Assembly: GCA_029938175.1 (NCBI GenBank)
Contig: JAPYON010000011.1
Location: 1-38,258 of the forward strand
DNA from: Paracoccaceae bacterium
GTDB lineage: Bacteria > Pseudomonadota > Alphaproteobacteria > Rhodobacterales > Rhodobacteraceae
Direction: 5' to 3'
Length of the DNA stretch: 38,258 bases
The position numbers and the translations under genes are program-made. Positions 8,133-14,809 of this stretch are shown here, in pieces; within the stretch, counting starts at the first letter, position 1, and every line of letters starts with the position of its first letter. The notes below the pieces were generated by a model. The model made no database searches, was not told the origin of the DNA, and saw only the letters and a list, made by a program, of their open reading frames with translations.

Positions 8133-9140
8133 ATGGCACAGGAATTACACCCATTCGCTAAGTTCATCCAGATTCTCGCGCGGGGCAAAACCAAAACCCG
8201 CGCGTTTACTGTCGAGGAATCGCACGAAGCGATGGCCATGATCCTTCGGGGAGAGGCAAAGCCCGAACAGATCGGCGCATTCCTGATGTTGCTGCGCCTG
8301 AAAGAGGAAACTCCTGAAGAAATCGCAGGCTTTACAATGGGCACACGCGACACGTTCGATTTGCCTGCGAATATTCCAACAGTGGATGTCGATTGGTCCT
8401 CGTACGCTGGCAAGCGACGGCAATTGCCCTGGTTCATTTTGTCCGCGCTGTTATTGGCACAGAACGGCTTTAAAATTTTCATGCACGGCACTGGTGGTCA
8501 TACGCCGGGAAGGATATATACGCGAGAGACGCTACAAAAGCTGGGCTTCCCGATCGCGCGTAGCTTTGAACAAGCCGGTGACCACCTCGCCATCCGCAAT
8601 TTCGCCTATGTTCCACTAGAGGTTCTGTCACCAAAATTGCGTGATCTGATCGAGATGCGCCCGACGTTCGGCCTGCGTTCTCCAGTTCACAGCTTTGCGC
8701 GGATGCTTAACCCTTTCAACGCTCCAGTAATGATGCAAGGCATTTTCCACCGTGGTTTTATGGATATTCATGCGGGCGCTGGCCTGTTGCTGGATCAACC
8801 CGTCACAACAGTTTTCCGAGGCGAGGGTGGCGAGATCGAACGTCGCCCCAATAAGCCAACCGTTGCATGGACCGCCGCAAATGGCGAGATCACCAATGAA
8901 GAATGGCCATCCTTACTGCCAAACGGCCACGCGGCCGCAGATGAGGAGATGGACATACAGAACCTGATCGCCATCTGGCGTGGCGAAGAATCTAGCGACT
9001 ATGCCGAAGCCTCGGTCATTGGAACATTGGCGATTGCGCTAAAATCCATGAGTCAGGCAGATACGGTTGAAGCGGCACAAGCCATGGCGGAAAGCATGTG
9101 GGCATCCCGAGACCGTAGCGGCTTGCCCGTAGCGGCATGA
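8133..9140 (+). CDS. TrpD2/YbiB-like phosphoribosyltransferase-fold protein in the dsr operon
   Basis: A 335-residue protein of the anthranilate phosphoribosyltransferase-like superfamily, usually annotated 'glycosyl transferase family protein' (YbiB/TrpD2 branch). The N-terminal helical domain (about residues 1-75, LRGEAKPEQIGAFLMLLRLK) resembles that of TrpD. The glycine-rich loop reads HGTGGHTPGR near residues 117-126, where anthranilate-type enzymes have GTGGD, so the usual phosphoribosyl-diphosphate chemistry is doubtful. It lies 19 bases after dsrP and overlaps dsrN by four bases (ATGA, 9137-9140), so it is co-transcribed and translationally coupled with the siroheme amidase gene. Its role is unknown. 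A link to siroheme or sulfite-reductase maturation is inferred only from position. Confidence 0.8.
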   Translation: MAQELHPFAKFIQILARGKTKTRAFTVEESHEAMAMILRGEAKPEQIGAFLMLLRLKEETPEEIAGFTMGTRDTFDLPANIPTVDVDWSSYAGKRRQLPWFILSALLLAQNGFKIFMHGTGGHTPGRIYTRETLQKLGFPIARSFEQAGDHLAIRNFAYVPLEVLSPKLRDLIEMRPTFGLRSPVHSFARMLNPFNAPVMMQGIFHRGFMDIHAGAGLLLDQPVTTVFRGEGGEIERRPNKPTVAWTAANGEITNEEWPSLLPNGHAAADEEMDIQNLIAIWRGEESSDYAEASVIGTLAIALKSMSQADTVEAAQAMAESMWASRDRSGLPVAA

Positions 9141-10516
9141 CCTCCCGGCTCCTGATCGCTGCGGCGCATAAATCATCCGGCAAAACAGTGATTTCAACGG
9201 GGTTGTCCCGAGCGTTGAATATGCGTGGGCTAACCGTTCAGACCTTCAAGAAAGGCCCAGATTATATCGACCCTATGTGGTTGAGCTTGGCCAGCGGGCG
9301 GCCTTGTTACAGCCTTGATTTCAACACGATGACCGAGCAAGAGATCCGAAACCTTCTGGTTAGCCGTTCGTCAGGCTCGGACATTTCGGTGATCGAAAGT
9401 AATAAGGGCCTGTTTGATGGCGTCGATCTGCATGGTACGGATTCCAATGCTGCGATGGCAAAATTGATAAAAGTTCCGGTGATTTTGGTGGTGGATACGA
9501 CGGGGATGACGCGCGGGATCGCGCCACTGTTGATTGGATATAAGGCGTTCGATGCTGAGGTGAATATCGCAGGAGTGATCCTGAATAAAACGGGGGGCTC
9601 ACGCCACGAAGGCAAACTGCGTGCAGCCGTCGAGGAATATACAGACATTCCGGTTCTTGGCGCAGTCGGGCGCAGCGCAGACCTAGAGATTGGCGAGCGG
9701 CACTTGGGTCTGACCACCCCCGTCGAAACGGGTAGAATTCAAGCATTGATTGCCCAGCTGGGACAGCGGATGATTGATTCCGTCAATGTTGACGCATTGA
9801 TCAACATTGCAAATACCGCCGCGGACGTGACGCCCGCTCCTCATAAGGTGGGTAATAAATACGCTCAAGGCCTTCGAATTGGCGTGGCCCGCGATACGGC
9901 GTTTGGCTTTTATTACCCCGACGATTTTGAAATATTCGAAGCCGCAGGTGCCGAGTTGGTGTTTTTTGATACAATTAACGACCAGCGTTTGCCCGACCTC
10001 GACGGCCTGTTTATCGGCGGTGGATTCCCCGAAACTTCGATGGCGGCGCTAGAGGCGAACTCCCAAATGCGTCGTGATATTGGGCGGGCGATTGCTGATG
10101 GGTTGCCGGCCTATGCCGAATGTGGCGGGCTGATGTATCTTTGCGATACGCTGGAATGGAATGGTCGGAAACATAATATGGTCGGAACCATTCAGGGTGA
10201 TGCGATAATGTATGATCGCCCACAAGGGCGGGGGCATACGCGATTAGAGGCCTCGGGTGATTGTCTTTGGCAGGTCGAGGGCGGCGCGTTCAATGCGCAT
10301 GAGTTTCATCATGCGAAGGTCGAAAATCTGCCGAATGGCACCAAATTCGGCTTTGGCGTGAAGCGTGGCTCGGGAATTTCTGGTGCGCAAGACGGGGTTG
10401 TCGTTAATAATCTTATGGCCGGATTTTGCCACATGCGGAATACCGAGGCGAACCCGTGGGTGCACCACTTTTTACGCCATGTTCTTGACGTTAAGGCAAG
10501 AAAAAACCCCGCCTAA
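9137..10516 (+). CDS. dsrN: DsrN, siroheme amidase (CbiA-like)
   Basis: A 459-residue CobB/CbiA-family ATP-dependent amidotransferase. In sulfur oxidizers DsrN converts siroheme to the siroamide cofactor of DsrAB. The N-terminal dethiobiotin-synthetase-like ATPase domain begins LIAAAHKSSGKTVISTGL (phosphate-binding loop). The C-terminal glutaminase domain has the nucleophile Cys at about residue 329 in YAECGGLMYL. A late histidine (GFCHMRNT) fits the rest of the triad. The full bidomain length matches cobyrinate a,c-diamide synthase. Linkage to dsr rather than cob genes makes DsrN the better call, though activity on cobyrinate cannot be excluded. The stop codon lies inside the terminator loop that ends the operon. 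Confidence 0.92.
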   Translation: MTSRLLIAAAHKSSGKTVISTGLSRALNMRGLTVQTFKKGPDYIDPMWLSLASGRPCYSLDFNTMTEQEIRNLLVSRSSGSDISVIESNKGLFDGVDLHGTDSNAAMAKLIKVPVILVVDTTGMTRGIAPLLIGYKAFDAEVNIAGVILNKTGGSRHEGKLRAAVEEYTDIPVLGAVGRSADLEIGERHLGLTTPVETGRIQALIAQLGQRMIDSVNVDALINIANTAADVTPAPHKVGNKYAQGLRIGVARDTAFGFYYPDDFEIFEAAGAELVFFDTINDQRLPDLDGLFIGGGFPETSMAALEANSQMRRDIGRAIADGLPAYAECGGLMYLCDTLEWNGRKHNMVGTIQGDAIMYDRPQGRGHTRLEASGDCLWQVEGGAFNAHEFHHAKVENLPNGTKFGFGVKRGSGISGAQDGVVVNNLMAGFCHMRNTEANPWVHHFLRHVLDVKARKNPA

Positions 10517-10529
10517 AAGACGGGGTTTT
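10503..10529. terminator. Bidirectional intrinsic terminator between dsrN and tusA
   Basis: Nine-pair stem AAAACCCCG (10503-10511) with CGGGGTTTT (10521-10529). The T-run on the + strand ends the dsr operon, and the A-run reads as T on the minus strand to end the tusA transcript. The dsrN stop TAA (10514-10516) sits in the loop. Confidence 0.88.
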
Positions 10530-10549
10530 GATGTTTGGTATCGACTAGA

Positions 10550-10774
10550 TCAAGATTTTTTGATCTCGAAGTTGTAAATGTCACCAGCTTGATCCGAAGA
10601 TACCAGCTCGTTACCAGTCTGGCGGCAGAATGCCGCGAAGTCTGCAACAGAACCGGGGTCTGTGGATTCAATCGCCAGAACCTCGTCCGGGTTCATGCCC
10701 TTGAGCGCCTTTTTGGCTTTGATGATTGGAAGAGGGCAGTTCAACCCTTTTGTGTCAAGTGTTTGGTTAGCCAT
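10550..10774 (-). CDS. tusA: TusA, sulfur-carrier protein
   Basis: A 74-residue TusA/SirA-family protein of standard length. The signature LNCPLPIIKAKKAL contains the CPxP motif with the sulfur-binding Cys13. A second Cys (FAAFCRQ, residue 50) follows. In sulfur oxidizers TusA receives persulfide from rhodanese or cysteine desulfurase and hands it to DsrEFH. The start at 10774 has AAAGGG about 10 bases upstream. It lies 37 bases downstream of dsrE2 on the same strand and faces dsrN across a shared terminator. The rhodanese gene (rhd) that often precedes tusA-dsrE2 is absent here. TusA-type proteins also accompany YeeE/TsuA transporters, and one is encoded nearby. Confidence 0.94.
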   Translation of the reverse strand: MANQTLDTKGLNCPLPIIKAKKALKGMNPDEVLAIESTDPGSVADFAAFCRQTGNELVSSDQAGDIYNFEIKKS

Positions 10775-10811
10775 AAAATCAGGCCCTTTCGTAGGTTGTA
10801 TGCGGTTGGAA

Positions 10812-11318
10812 TTACATGAAGTAGTTTATGTCGGATTTGGCAGCGACTTCTATAGCCGTAGCAGCGCCACCGATTTCAACGCCGTCGATTAGGTCCGTAC
10901 CTTTTATTTCGAACAGATCAAGCGTCATTTGGCATGCAATCATACGAACGTCGGACTCAAGTGCCGCGTCTCGAAGGTCGGCGATCGTAGCGACCCCCTT
11001 ATTGTTCATAAGGTTTTTCATCATCATAGACGCGCCCGCATCAACACCCGGAACCATTCCCATGATATTAGGCATGCCGATGTGCATTCCCATCATAGGA
11101 AACTTCATCGTAGGGTTGCCCAGCGTTGAAATTTTCAGATCCATGTCTTTTTTCAGCAACTCAAGGCCGTAGAAAGTAAAAAACATGGTGACCTCCATAT
11201 CCATCGCTGCGGCTGTCGTGCCGAGAATAAAAGGTGGGTATGCCCAATCAAGCGCGCCTTTTGTTGCGATAATCGACATACTTTTGGAATTGCTTCCGTC
11301 GTTAGCGTTGTCCAGCAT
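10812..11318 (-). CDS. dsrE2: DsrE2, membrane-associated sulfur-relay protein
   Basis: A 168-residue DsrE2-family protein recognised by TTAAAMDMEVTMFFTFYGLE and the downstream MIACQMTLDLF, which holds its only cysteine (Cys129). I choose the ATG at 11318 because GGAGG lies 7 bases upstream. An ATG at 11333 would add five residues, but it sits directly in front of that GGAGG and has no better site of its own. DsrE2 proteins are thought to trade sulfur with TusA. The region at about residues 69-105 is strikingly methionine-rich (for example KFPMMGMHIGMPNIMGM), with hydrophobic character compatible with membrane association. It forms a two-gene unit with tusA, divergent from the ArsR-type regulator. 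Confidence 0.92.
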   Translation of the reverse strand: MLDNANDGSNSKSMSIIATKGALDWAYPPFILGTTAAAMDMEVTMFFTFYGLELLKKDMDLKISTLGNPTMKFPMMGMHIGMPNIMGMVPGVDAGASMMMKNLMNNKGVATIADLRDAALESDVRMIACQMTLDLFEIKGTDLIDGVEIGGAATAIEVAAKSDINYFM

Positions 11319-11452
11319 AACCGGTTCCTCCATGGTTATTGCGTAAATTCCTATATTAGCATGAATGAATACTATTTTCGCCTAAGAGTCAACAAAACAA
11401 GGACGAAATATTAATCACAAGTGCGTAACGGAAGTTGTCACACTTGCAGCAT

Positions 11453-11468
11453 TATGATTTTCATATAT
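11453..11468. promoter_or_regulatory. Candidate ArsR/SqrR operator in front of the regulator gene
   Basis: Palindrome TATGA-TTT-TCATA (11453-11465), running into TATAT. The 15-base string at 11454-11468 matches the reverse complement of 11886-11900, in front of yeeE, at 13 of 15 positions. It lies about 45 bases upstream of the regulator start in the dsrE2/regulator divergent region. A weaker relative (10 of 14) is at 11362-11375, nearer dsrE2. Confidence 0.5.
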
Positions 11469-11508
11469 AAGCAGATGTACATACATAAAACTTTAGGGGT
11501 TTTTCGTC

Positions 11509-11838
11509 ATGATGGGAAATATGGACCTTGCGGAACTGAAAGAAAAAGCTTCCGAGGTGAGTGGTTTGTTGCGAGTAATGTCTAACCATTGGCGCCTGTT
11601 GATCCTTTGTAACCTGGCCCAAAGCGAGCACTCGGTTCAAGAGCTGCAAAAACTTGTCGGGCTTGGGCAGTCTGCGTTGTCGCAACATTTGGCAATCCTG
11701 AGGTACGAGGGGCTGGTTGCAACCCGGCGCGAAGCGCAGTCGATTTACTACTCCATCGCCAGCAACGAGGCAGAACGTCTTTTGGGAACGCTATACGATA
11801 TATATTGTGTCGCTCCCGTCATTAAAGAAATCTCCTGA
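11509..11838 (+). CDS. ArsR-family persulfide-responsive repressor (SqrR/BigR type)
   Basis: A 109-residue winged-helix regulator with the recognition segment SALSQHLAILRYEGLVATRREAQSIYYSI (about residues 60-88), typical of BigR/SqrR. Two cysteines, Cys34 (LLILCNLAQ) and Cys100 (YDIYCVAP), are 66 residues apart. This is the same spacing as the Cys41/Cys107 pair that forms the tetrasulfide switch in Rhodobacter capsulatus SqrR, so the protein probably derepresses on sensing reactive sulfur. Metal-binding motifs of classical ArsR are not seen. The ATG at 11509 (or 11512) follows AGGGG. It is flanked by sulfur genes on both sides and by related palindromes at 11453-11468 and 11883-11900, which suggests control of itself, yeeE and perhaps dsrE2-tusA. 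Confidence 0.9.
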   Translation: MMGNMDLAELKEKASEVSGLLRVMSNHWRLLILCNLAQSEHSVQELQKLVGLGQSALSQHLAILRYEGLVATRREAQSIYYSIASNEAERLLGTLYDIYCVAPVIKEIS

Positions 11839-11882
11839 ACACAATTTTCCCCATTCCGGCCCACTATGCAGGGCAACGCACT

Positions 11883-11900
11883 ATCATATATGAATATGAT
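11883..11900. promoter_or_regulatory. Candidate ArsR/SqrR operator in front of yeeE
   Basis: Perfect inverted repeat ATCATAT-ATGA-ATATGAT (seven-base arms, four-base spacer), 81 bases upstream of the transporter start and 45 bases after the regulator stop. Its sequence is shared with the site at 11454-11468 (13 of 15 in inverse orientation). Size and symmetry fit a dimeric ArsR regulator. Binding is inferred. Confidence 0.6.
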
Positions 11901-11980
11901 GGTGTATGCTCATGACGGCCAGTAAATTTGTGAGGATCTACAGGCCAGAATAGATAATGGTAACGCGACGGGGGACAACA

Positions 11981-13087
11981 ATGATCGACGCACTCAAGGA
12001 TTTAGTTATCGAGTCTCCGGCACTCTATGTCGGTTTCGGCGGCCTGATAATCGGGACGGTATTTGGCTACATCGTATTTATTACGAATTTTTGTACAATG
12101 GGTTCAATTTCGGACATAATGAACTTCGGTGACTACCGCCGTTTTCGGTCATGGATTTTGGCTACGGCAACGGCGGTTATTGGCGCGACCATAGTCCAGA
12201 TGGCAGGAATTGCCGATCTGACCGGATCGCTGTACCTGACGCCCAGCTTAAACTGGCTTGGAAATATCGTAGGCGGACTAATCTTCGGATTTGGCATGGT
12301 ATTCGCAGGTGGCTGCACCAGCAGAAATCTGGTTCGCGCTGGCGGCGGAGACTTGCGTTCGTTGATGGTGCTGATTGTTGTAGGAATATTCGCTTATATG
12401 ACCATCGGTGGATTGCTTGGCCCATTGCGGGTCGCGATTTTTTCACCCGTAACCGTAAATCTTGGCAATTACGGTCTGGATTCCCAACATAGCGGCGATA
12501 TTCTGGCCGCGATGACAGGACTTGATACAGCACTTGCCGGAAAAATCGTGTTGGCGGTTATTTTGGCTGGTCTTCTTGGATATGTATTTAAAGACAAGGG
12601 CTTTCGAGGCTCGCCCACGCACATCATTGCCGGTGTTGGCATAGGTTTTTGCGTGACCGCCGCCTGGGTTCTGACCGGATTGGCACAAGATGATTTTGCC
12701 GATGTGCCTGTTGCATTGGCGTCGCTGACATATGTACGGCCTTCGGGAGACACGATTGATTACTTGATGCGCTTTACGGCATATTCCGCGCCTACGTTTG
12801 CGGTTGTAACAACGTTCGGTGCGCTTCTTGGTGGATTCATCGGTGCGGTTGCCCACGGCAAATTCGCGATCGTCACCTTTGCGGACGCAAAGGATACTAG
12901 GCGCAATCTGTTTGGTGCAGCATTGATGGGCATCGGCGGGGTCGTCGCCCTTGGCTGTACTGTCGGGCAGGCGATTTCCGGTGCGTCGACCTTGGCGCTC
13001 GGGTCGTATATTACGTTCGCGTTTATTGTAGTTGGTGGCATCGCCGGAATGAAATTCTTCGAATTCCTGCTAATGCGCGAAGCCTAA
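11981..13087 (+). CDS. YeeE/YedE-family (TsuA-like) sulfur-compound transporter
   Basis: A 368-residue polytopic membrane protein of the YeeE/YedE family, whose characterised member TsuA takes up thiosulfate. The family's conserved cysteines are seen in NFCTMGSISD (Cys38), GGCTSRNLVR (Cys112) and ALGCTVGQAISG (Cys326), in two pseudo-repeated halves. I favour the ATG at 11981, preceded by GGGGGA, over ATG 11957, which has no clear ribosome-binding site. It lies directly downstream of the SqrR-type regulator with a palindrome in between, and close to tusA, the usual partner type (TsuB). Likely substrate is thiosulfate or a related sulfur compound; this is inferred from family and context. A strong terminator follows. 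Confidence 0.9.
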   Translation: MIDALKDLVIESPALYVGFGGLIIGTVFGYIVFITNFCTMGSISDIMNFGDYRRFRSWILATATAVIGATIVQMAGIADLTGSLYLTPSLNWLGNIVGGLIFGFGMVFAGGCTSRNLVRAGGGDLRSLMVLIVVGIFAYMTIGGLLGPLRVAIFSPVTVNLGNYGLDSQHSGDILAAMTGLDTALAGKIVLAVILAGLLGYVFKDKGFRGSPTHIIAGVGIGFCVTAAWVLTGLAQDDFADVPVALASLTYVRPSGDTIDYLMRFTAYSAPTFAVVTTFGALLGGFIGAVAHGKFAIVTFADAKDTRRNLFGAALMGIGGVVALGCTVGQAISGASTLALGSYITFAFIVVGGIAGMKFFEFLLMREA

Positions 13088-13094
13088 AATAATT

Positions 13095-13120
13095 CGGCCC
13101 CCGCTATAAAACGGGGGCCG
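13095..13120. terminator. Intrinsic terminator between yeeE and mrp
   Basis: Nine-pair stem CGGCCCCCG (13095-13103) with CGGGGGCCG (13112-13120), eight-base loop, followed by GCCTTTT on the + strand. It ends yeeE and lies just beyond the mrp stop on the other strand, so it may serve both. Confidence 0.85.
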
Positions 13121-13125
13121 GCCTT

Positions 13126-14220
13126 TTAGTCGTTACTGCGAAGCTGCGTAGCTATATTCAAAGCAATAGATGTATAGATTTTCGTATGTGGTCCATCCGG
13201 GTCTGATACCACTGTGGGCTTGCCGATGTCTGAGTGTTTGCGGATGTCTATGTGTAACGGAATTGCACCAAGGAACGGAACGCCGAGTTTGATCGCCTCA
13301 TCCTTCGCGCCGCCATGGCCGAATATGTCGGAGGTCTCACCGCAATGTGGGCAGATGAAATTGCTCATGTTTTCGATGATACCGAGAATCGGAACGTCGA
13401 CATCTTGGAACATCTTCAGCCCCTTGCGTGCATCAATCAACGCCAAATCCTGCGGTGTGGAAACGATAACTGCGCCTGCCATCGGAACTTGCTGCGCCAT
13501 CGTAAGCTGCGCATCGCCCGTTCCCGGAGGCATGTCCAAAATCAGCACATCCAGTGTACCCCAGTTGGTTTCATGCACCATTTGCATCAACGCCGAAACA
13601 ATCATCGGGCCACGCCAGATAACGGGCTTATCTTCTTCCATCATGAAACCCATCGACATGACCTTTACGCCGTACGAGTCTTTCGGGATGATCTTTTCCT
13701 CAACGATGTCAAGCTGGCCTGCGCCACCCATAAGGCGCGGGATCGACGGTCCGTAAATGTCCGCATCCAGCAGGCCGACACGCAGACCCAAAGACGACAA
13801 CGCTAGTGCGATGTTTGCAGCGGTTGTGGATTTACCAACACCACCTTTGCCCGAGGCAACAGCAACAACAGCACCGACACCGTCAATCGCGCTCGACATA
13901 GGACGCAAATCGCGACCAACGGGCTTGGAGGTTTGCAATTGCGGCGGTTGTTCTGCAGTTGCTGGCGCGTCAACAGCAGCAGTCAGTACAACCAACGCCG
14001 ACTCAATTCCATCCATCGCCTCGACGCGCATTTGCGCATCTTCGCGGATCGGATCGAAGTTGCCACGAAACGCGTCCGGAACAGTTATGGAAAAGATGAC
14101 CTTCCCCTCGGTCTCGGTGATTTCCGAGACCAGACCCAGCGAGATCAAGTCTCCGTCAAGGCCGTCAACCGCGATTTGGGATAGCTCGCCCTGTATCCGG
14201 TCTACTAATAAATCAGCCAT
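13126..14220 (-). CDS. mrp: Mrp/ApbC Fe-S cluster carrier ATPase
   Basis: A 364-residue Mrp/NBP35-family P-loop ATPase that carries and delivers [4Fe-4S] clusters in the cytoplasm. A DUF59-like N-terminal domain (about residues 1-80) precedes a proline/alanine linker. The deviant Walker A SGKGGVGKST is at about 123-132, and the cluster-binding CPHC motif lies in NFICPHCGE. The start is placed at 14220 because GGGGGA lies 6 bases upstream. An ATG at 14268 would fall at the predicted transcription start given the promoter at 14273-14301. The dsr products need many Fe-S clusters, but mrp is also a housekeeping gene, so the adjacency may be chance. Confidence 0.93.
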   Translation of the reverse strand: MADLLVDRIQGELSQIAVDGLDGDLISLGLVSEITETEGKVIFSITVPDAFRGNFDPIREDAQMRVEAMDGIESALVVLTAAVDAPATAEQPPQLQTSKPVGRDLRPMSSAIDGVGAVVAVASGKGGVGKSTTAANIALALSSLGLRVGLLDADIYGPSIPRLMGGAGQLDIVEEKIIPKDSYGVKVMSMGFMMEEDKPVIWRGPMIVSALMQMVHETNWGTLDVLILDMPPGTGDAQLTMAQQVPMAGAVIVSTPQDLALIDARKGLKMFQDVDVPILGIIENMSNFICPHCGETSDIFGHGGAKDEAIKLGVPFLGAIPLHIDIRKHSDIGKPTVVSDPDGPHTKIYTSIALNIATQLRSND

Positions 14221-14270
14221 AATTCCCCCATTTGTTGTGCGTCTCGAAGCGAGCGCCTTGGTGTTCATGC

Positions 14271-14301
14271 GTATATTAGAATATACCTACGTAATTGACA
14301 A
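14271..14301 (-). promoter_or_regulatory. mrp promoter overlapped by a 16-base palindrome
   Basis: On the minus strand TTGTCA (14301-14296) and TAATAT (14278-14273) are spaced by exactly 17 bases, a good sigma-70-type promoter for mrp. A perfect palindrome, GTATATT-AG-AATATAC (14271-14286), covers the -10 element and part of the spacer, a classic repressor position. An Fe-S or iron regulator is possible but not shown. Confidence 0.6.
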
Positions 14302-14394
14302 GGATTCGATGGTTTCTCATGGGTATCACCGTAAAAGCGTAGGCCGCAATCATAATAGGCTTGACTTGCAGAGGCGAATCCATAAAGCCTTGGC

Positions 14395-14590
14395 AGGCAA
14401 GGTTCTCCATATGTTTGCATAAGCAATCGGAGATGAAACGGGAATGCGTTGAGGGACTACCCATTTAGGGGCCCAAAGCCGCAGCCGCCCCCGCGACTGT
14501 ATGTGGTTAGCGGGCATCATATGCCACTGGATAATACCGGGAAGGCGATGCCAGCCAATAACCACAAGCCAGGAGACCGGCCTCGCAAAT
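14395..14590 (+). ncRNA. Cobalamin riboswitch controlling cbtBA
   Basis: Conserved cobalamin-riboswitch blocks occur in order on the + strand: AAACGGGAATGCG near 14435, CCCCGCGACTGT (14489-14500), TGCCACTGG (14522-14530), CCGGGAAGGCG (14538-14548), and the B12 box AGCCAGGAGACCGGCC (14567-14582). It ends about 45 bases before cbtB, so high cobalamin probably lowers expression of the cobalt-uptake genes. Together with the mrp promoter it accounts for the long gene-free interval 14221-14636. Exact ends are estimates. Confidence 0.93.
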
Positions 14591-14636
14591 GTGTCAACAA
14601 AAACACCGTCGGGGTAGACGGTAAGGAGTACTGAAA

Positions 14637-14807
14637 ATGACAACAACCACACAAACGGCCGTTAAATCCAATACAAACCTTGTCTCGATCGCATTCGTTG
14701 CGTTCATGGGTCTGTCTGCATTGTTCATCGCCGGGTTTGCAAGCTCCGCAACGCTGCATGATACAGCCCACGACATGCGCCACGCTATCGGCTTTGCGTG
14801 CCACTGA
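14637..14807 (+). CDS. cbtB: CbtB, small cobalt-transporter subunit
   Basis: A 56-residue protein: a soluble N terminus, one transmembrane helix (about residues 15-37, LVSIAFVAFMGLSALFIAGF), then a histidine-rich tail LHDTAHDMRHAIGFACH that ends the protein. The C-terminal His/Cys pattern is the hallmark of CbtB, presumed to bind cobalt on the periplasmic side. The ATG at 14637 follows AAGGAG. It lies directly behind the cobalamin riboswitch and two bases before cbtA, which confirms the assignment. Confidence 0.93.
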   Translation: MTTTTQTAVKSNTNLVSIAFVAFMGLSALFIAGFASSATLHDTAHDMRHAIGFACH

Positions 14808-14809
14808 CC

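Noticed and set aside
10547-10566. Seven-base inverted repeat AGATCAA/TTGATCT at the end of tusA
   Set aside because: It lies within the last tusA codons and stop, is AT-rich, and the stronger terminator at 10503-10529 already explains termination.
1-13120. Genomic-island boundaries around the dsr region
   Set aside because: I looked for tRNA ends, direct repeats, integrase or IS fragments and saw none; transfer cannot be argued from mobile-element evidence in this window.
13757-14422. A 221-codon plus-strand frame antisense to mrp
   Set aside because: Serine/proline-rich low-complexity translation typical of the complement of a coding gene; also runs into the riboswitch.
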